Of a stretch of 64,000 nt of DNA, positions 60,657 through 64,000 are shown piece after piece. This stretch comes from Rhabditoides inermis (Eukaryota; Nematoda; Chromadorea; Rhabditida; Rhabditidae). The notes beneath the pieces are model-generated. The model saw only the letters and a list, made by a program, of their open reading frames with translations. It had not been told where the DNA came from and did no database searches. The stretch lies in contig CAWZYM010000276.1 of NCBI GenBank assembly GCA_963966185.1, forward strand, positions 248,001 to 312,000. Reading direction: 5' to 3'. Position 1 is the first letter of the stretch; each line of letters starts with the position of its first letter. The position numbers and the translations under genes were made by a program.

Positions 60657-63600
60657 CTACAAGACAGTGTGGGTGAAGTTGTCATCGTCGCTCTCTCCCA
60701 CAGCCACATAGGTCACGTTGTCGTTGGTGTGCTGCACGCGATTGCGACTGCAAAACAAACAAGTCCATCAGCTACACAAACTACTCATCTTCCTCTCCCC
60801 CTCTCTCTTCCTCCCACCCACCTGTCTTCTCTCGTCAACCGCACCATGCGCCCCGATTGCTCGTCCCGCATCACCTGTAACCAAGTGTCCTGTGAACCAT
60901 ACGCTTCGCAGCATCAATATGAGAATACAATACATAAAACATCAATACCAGTACCAGACAACAGCTTGTATAAAAACTATTCGAACCCCCCCCCCCACCT
61001 CATTCCTAGCCAGCAGATCCTGCCTCGCCCGGTCCACGTCGCGCTTCGAGCGGAACGACGACCTGAATACGTCGTCAATTCAATCGAATTCCACGTGACC
61101 CAACATAAATGACTATGGCACTTGTCATGAATACAAAGTGCGCACCTATTGGAGCGGACGCTATCCGTGCGCTCGGCCGGTAGACGCTCCCTCTCCTGAT
61201 CGGGATGGCGGCGCACAGAGGGGGTACACTTCGGGACCTGGAGAGGGGGGAAGGTGAGGAGAGAGAGAAGGAGAGAGAGAGAGAGAGAGGGGGGGGGGGA
61301 GAGGGAGGGAGGGAGGGAGGGAGAAGGGACCACCCACCTCGAATGGCACGTGCTGTCCGTCTACTGCCGGCAGCTGGCTCAGACTCCCGTTCTCGCCCCG
61401 ACTCGAACTCCTCCGATTCACGCTGCTCGCACTGAAAAAGACTTCAGCTTTATATATTTTGTAAAGTTGAACAATTGAAGCCTACTCTCAATACAGCCAC
61501 AACACACCTCCATAACTAAAGTATAATCACTTCATTAAATAAAAAATAACATGACAACTACGAGCACTGATTGCAGCTATACATCTCTCCGCAACATTTC
61601 TACCGAGTGAAACATAACTCTTACGATCTCATTCGTACAAACAGCACAGCTCCTCTCACTCACGTGCTGTCCCTTTTGGCGAGAGCCGAGTGGTTGTTGC
61701 TCATTCCTCCCCCTCCCATCCCTCCTCCCCCTCCTCCTCCCGCTGCCTTCTTTCCACTGCCAGTTGGTCTCCGCGGCGGCGCTGGCGACCTTCCGAGGGC
61801 TGAAAGAAGACTATCATCCTTATGAACATTTAAACCAAACTCACACCTTCGTTCATTTTGCTTCACTGAAAAGGTTCTACCCACTGACTTTTCAAACTTA
61901 TACCTTTTTTTCATTTTCTTTCTCTATCTTTCGTTCTTTCTGAAATCGTCTCGCGCATCCAGAAATTCCATGGCCACGAACCAATCTTTTTCCACAAATC
62001 ACAATCGCAACAACGACAAGTTTATTAACGAGTAAATACCTACAAAACAAATCTATGAAGAAACTCCGAAAACATATACAAAACACTAGTAAACAACGAT
62101 TGAACAAAACTGTAACTGTGAAGAAAGCCTAACTTATATCTCCTTCTCCCCCTCCTCCCTCATCCTATACCGCACCCTCGCCCTATCCCTGGACCTCGCG
62201 ACATTATCCCCCCTCCTCGCCTCTTCTTCCCTATACATGCGCAGATACATGTTATAGTAGTGCTGGTACACGGCAATGTACCGCCGGCGGTCCAGCTCCG
62301 CCCCCTCACGCCCCGCCCACTCACAGTGTCCGCGGCGGGAGCAACGCGACTGGATCTCGGCCACGTCTGCTCGAATCTCGGCGAGTGGTCGGAGGAGGAT
62401 GGGGGCGAGGGCCTTGGTTGGAACTTCGGCCAAGTCAGACGCCTGCGGGGGAGGCGGAGACGCCAAGCCGTCACTCTGCAACGACAAGACTCTCTCTATC
62501 TCTCCCTCCCCCTCCTTTCACTCTCTCTCCTCTCCTCTCTCCCCCCTCCTCTCTCTCTCTTTCTCCCTCGTACCTTGAGCTTCCCGAGTGTCTCATGGAG
62601 TGAGAACATTGTCTCGTCATCCGAGAATCCGAAGTTATCAGCGATCGTCGTCTGCACAAACTCCATAAAGTTCTCAATCTGCAGCTTGCGGATCGTCTCT
62701 GAAAAAGATTGGTGTGTAATAAAAGGTGCGATGCATTGCCTTCTAGAACGCATTTGCCAAGCCATATGGCATATGACTTTGTTGCGAATGAAACATTGTC
62801 TCCAATCACAGATAATTAAAATGTCAGAATCGAGAATGCCTTTCACAACACAATTACCACACAATTACATACATAACCGATAAATCAATAAATCGATACT
62901 CACTCTCGTGCATCTTCATCACATTGAGCGCCATCGCGATCAGCACAACGTCGCCCTCGATGAGGTACACGTCCCAGATCCTGAGACGGTTCAATGTTTT
63001 AACCCGGTTCAAATAGTCAACCAGTCGAATCGACCTCGGTTCAATCGACCCACCTGAGTGCGAGTGAGAAGGGCACTCGGTCGAGGAAGCAGCCGAACCA
63101 CCACTTGGTGAGGTAGATGTACGGAATGTCCTGCTTGTCCTGAAAGAACAAGATAAGAAAGGAAAAATATGATCAACGTCAACAATCGGCCTCTTGCATT
63201 TCCATTTCATTTCCCATTCAAAGAAAGCATTCGTATTGCTGACCTTGCCATTGAGCCAATATTTAATTTGATGTGAGACTAGTTTAGTATCGCTGATCTC
63301 ATTAGCCCAAAATGCTAACAAAACTAAGGTTCCAAACTAACAACTAACAAACATTTAATAGGTCATGATAATACATGAATGATAGTAATGCTAATGAAGA
63401 CATCATCTCAACCCACCAGATGCTTGTAGACCCGGGGTCGGTACTTCTTGAGGACTGCCTTGAAGTGAGCCTCGAATCGGGAGAGCTTCGGGAAGCCGGG
63501 AACGAAGAAACCTGCAACACTATGCCGTGCCGTCGAATCAAACCGATAACGGGATAGAAAGAGAGATCAAGTTCAAGACATTAGCATTTGGTTCAGCAGA

Positions 63601-63830
63601 CACAACAGAATACGGAACATAAAACAAGAGAAAACACGATAATCGTATGATTTACGTTTTACCTCCAGTTTATGTTGAGTTTTGAAAAATAGAGACAATC
63701 ACATAAAGATCAAGATAAAGAATAAAGCGAATAACAATATAAAGATATACAAAACGACGTTGTATTCCAAGAGCGAGAAAGACAGAGAGAGACAGAGACA
63801 TACATACATAGAGCGATTTAGATAGGGAGA

Positions 63831-63879
<49 letters not shown>

Positions 63880-64000
63880 GGGGAGACGGACCACCCACCG
63901 TGCATGGTCCACTTCTTGCCAATCATGATCTGGTGCAGACACCAGAACGTCTCCTCCTCGTTGAGGTACATGAGGAACAGAGCAGCGATCTGCGACATGC
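60657..64000 (-). CDS. TBC-domain Rab-GAP, USP6NL/RN-tre-like (5' part outside window)
   Basis: TBC proteins switch off Rab GTPases in membrane traffic. Exons: 63899 to window end, 63417-63511, 63054-63139, 62904-62980, 62574-62698, 62325-62475, 61664-61799, 61338-61431, 61146-61237, 60999-61062, 60822-60874, 60657-60747; phases agree. TBC sequence: MSQIAALFLMYLNEEETFWC, MHGFFVPGFPKLSRFEAHF, KQDIPYIYLTKWWFGCFLDR, PFSLALRIWDVYLIEGD. The wording is closest to USP6NL. The catalytic Arg finger should lie upstream, off the window. The C-terminal half is low-complexity (Gly-, Ser- and Arg-rich) and ends HTVL, a class I PDZ-ligand pattern. If the strong donor at 62325 is not used, the exon continues to a stop at 62134. 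Confidence 0.9.
62134..62475 (-). CDS. Alternative terminal exon of the TBC gene
   Basis: Same acceptor as exon 62325-62475 but read through its donor to TAA at 62134-62136. The added 63 residues have coding character (RRRYIAVYQHYYNMYLRMY, then Arg/Glu-rich). A separate AATAAA at 62021-62026 lies about 110 bp after this stop, supporting a short mRNA form with a different C-terminus. Confidence 0.65.
   Translation of the reverse strand, partial: SDGLASPPPPQASDLAEVPTKALAPILLRPLAEIRADVAEIQSRCSRRGHCEWAGREGAELDRRRYIAVYQHYYNMYLRMYREEEARRGDNVARSRDRARVRYRMREEGEKEI
63835..63877. repeat. (GA)n microsatellite
   Basis: About 40 bp of GA repeat right after the donor of the first TBC exon in the window. 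Confidence 0.95.

Overview
This is a eukaryotic window from a nematode. Diagnostic genes are a 127-residue major sperm protein (27233-27671) and a cuticle collagen with the nematode N-terminal cuticle domain (37802-39757). All genes are broken into many short exons (about 50-190 bp) with GT/AG introns, often ending in TTTCAG. The high intron density and abundant CT/GA microsatellites suggest a diplogastrid such as Pristionchus, but the species cannot be fixed from sequence alone. Exons were assembled by hand from open frames, splice sites and reading phase; there is no transcript support.

Layout. 1-3457: gene-poor DNA with repeats. 3458-15665 (-): acetylcholinesterase with a hydrophobic, GPI-type C-terminus; its introns hold two foldback elements, a 422-bp palindrome, a retroposon and a dead RTE LINE with a 99-bp target duplication. 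15666-21108: no supported gene. 21109-30113 (-): a DONSON/DNSN-1-like replication factor with a major sperm protein gene antisense in one intron (27233-27671, +). 30114-30449: a 336-bp divergent promoter with two E2F-type sites. 30450-44752 (+): a PLK4-family centriole kinase; one intron holds a cuticle collagen gene on the other strand, another a 2.5-kb element carrying a decayed coiled-coil gene. 45145-55464 (+): a Cys-rich secreted, probably GPI-anchored protein whose second intron is 6.6 kb of repeats. 55804-56132 (+): a small possible secreted protein. 57079-59943 (-): an unrecognised conserved-looking protein of 375 residues. 60657-64000+ (-): the C-terminal part of a USP6NL/RN-tre-like TBC Rab-GAP with two alternative ends; its 5' part lies beyond the window.

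The most unusual content is in the repeats. A family of long hairpin (foldback) elements occurs five times. Within each copy the two arms are 93-100% complementary, yet copies differ from each other, and where two close copies differ both arms carry the same change. Three copies of a roughly 360-bp TTAA-ended inverted-repeat element carry tRNA-like A and B boxes inside, and one abuts an exon so closely that its end supplies the splice acceptor. DONSON (replication origin licensing) and PLK4 (centriole duplication) sharing one E2F-type promoter would couple DNA and centriole duplication at transcription.
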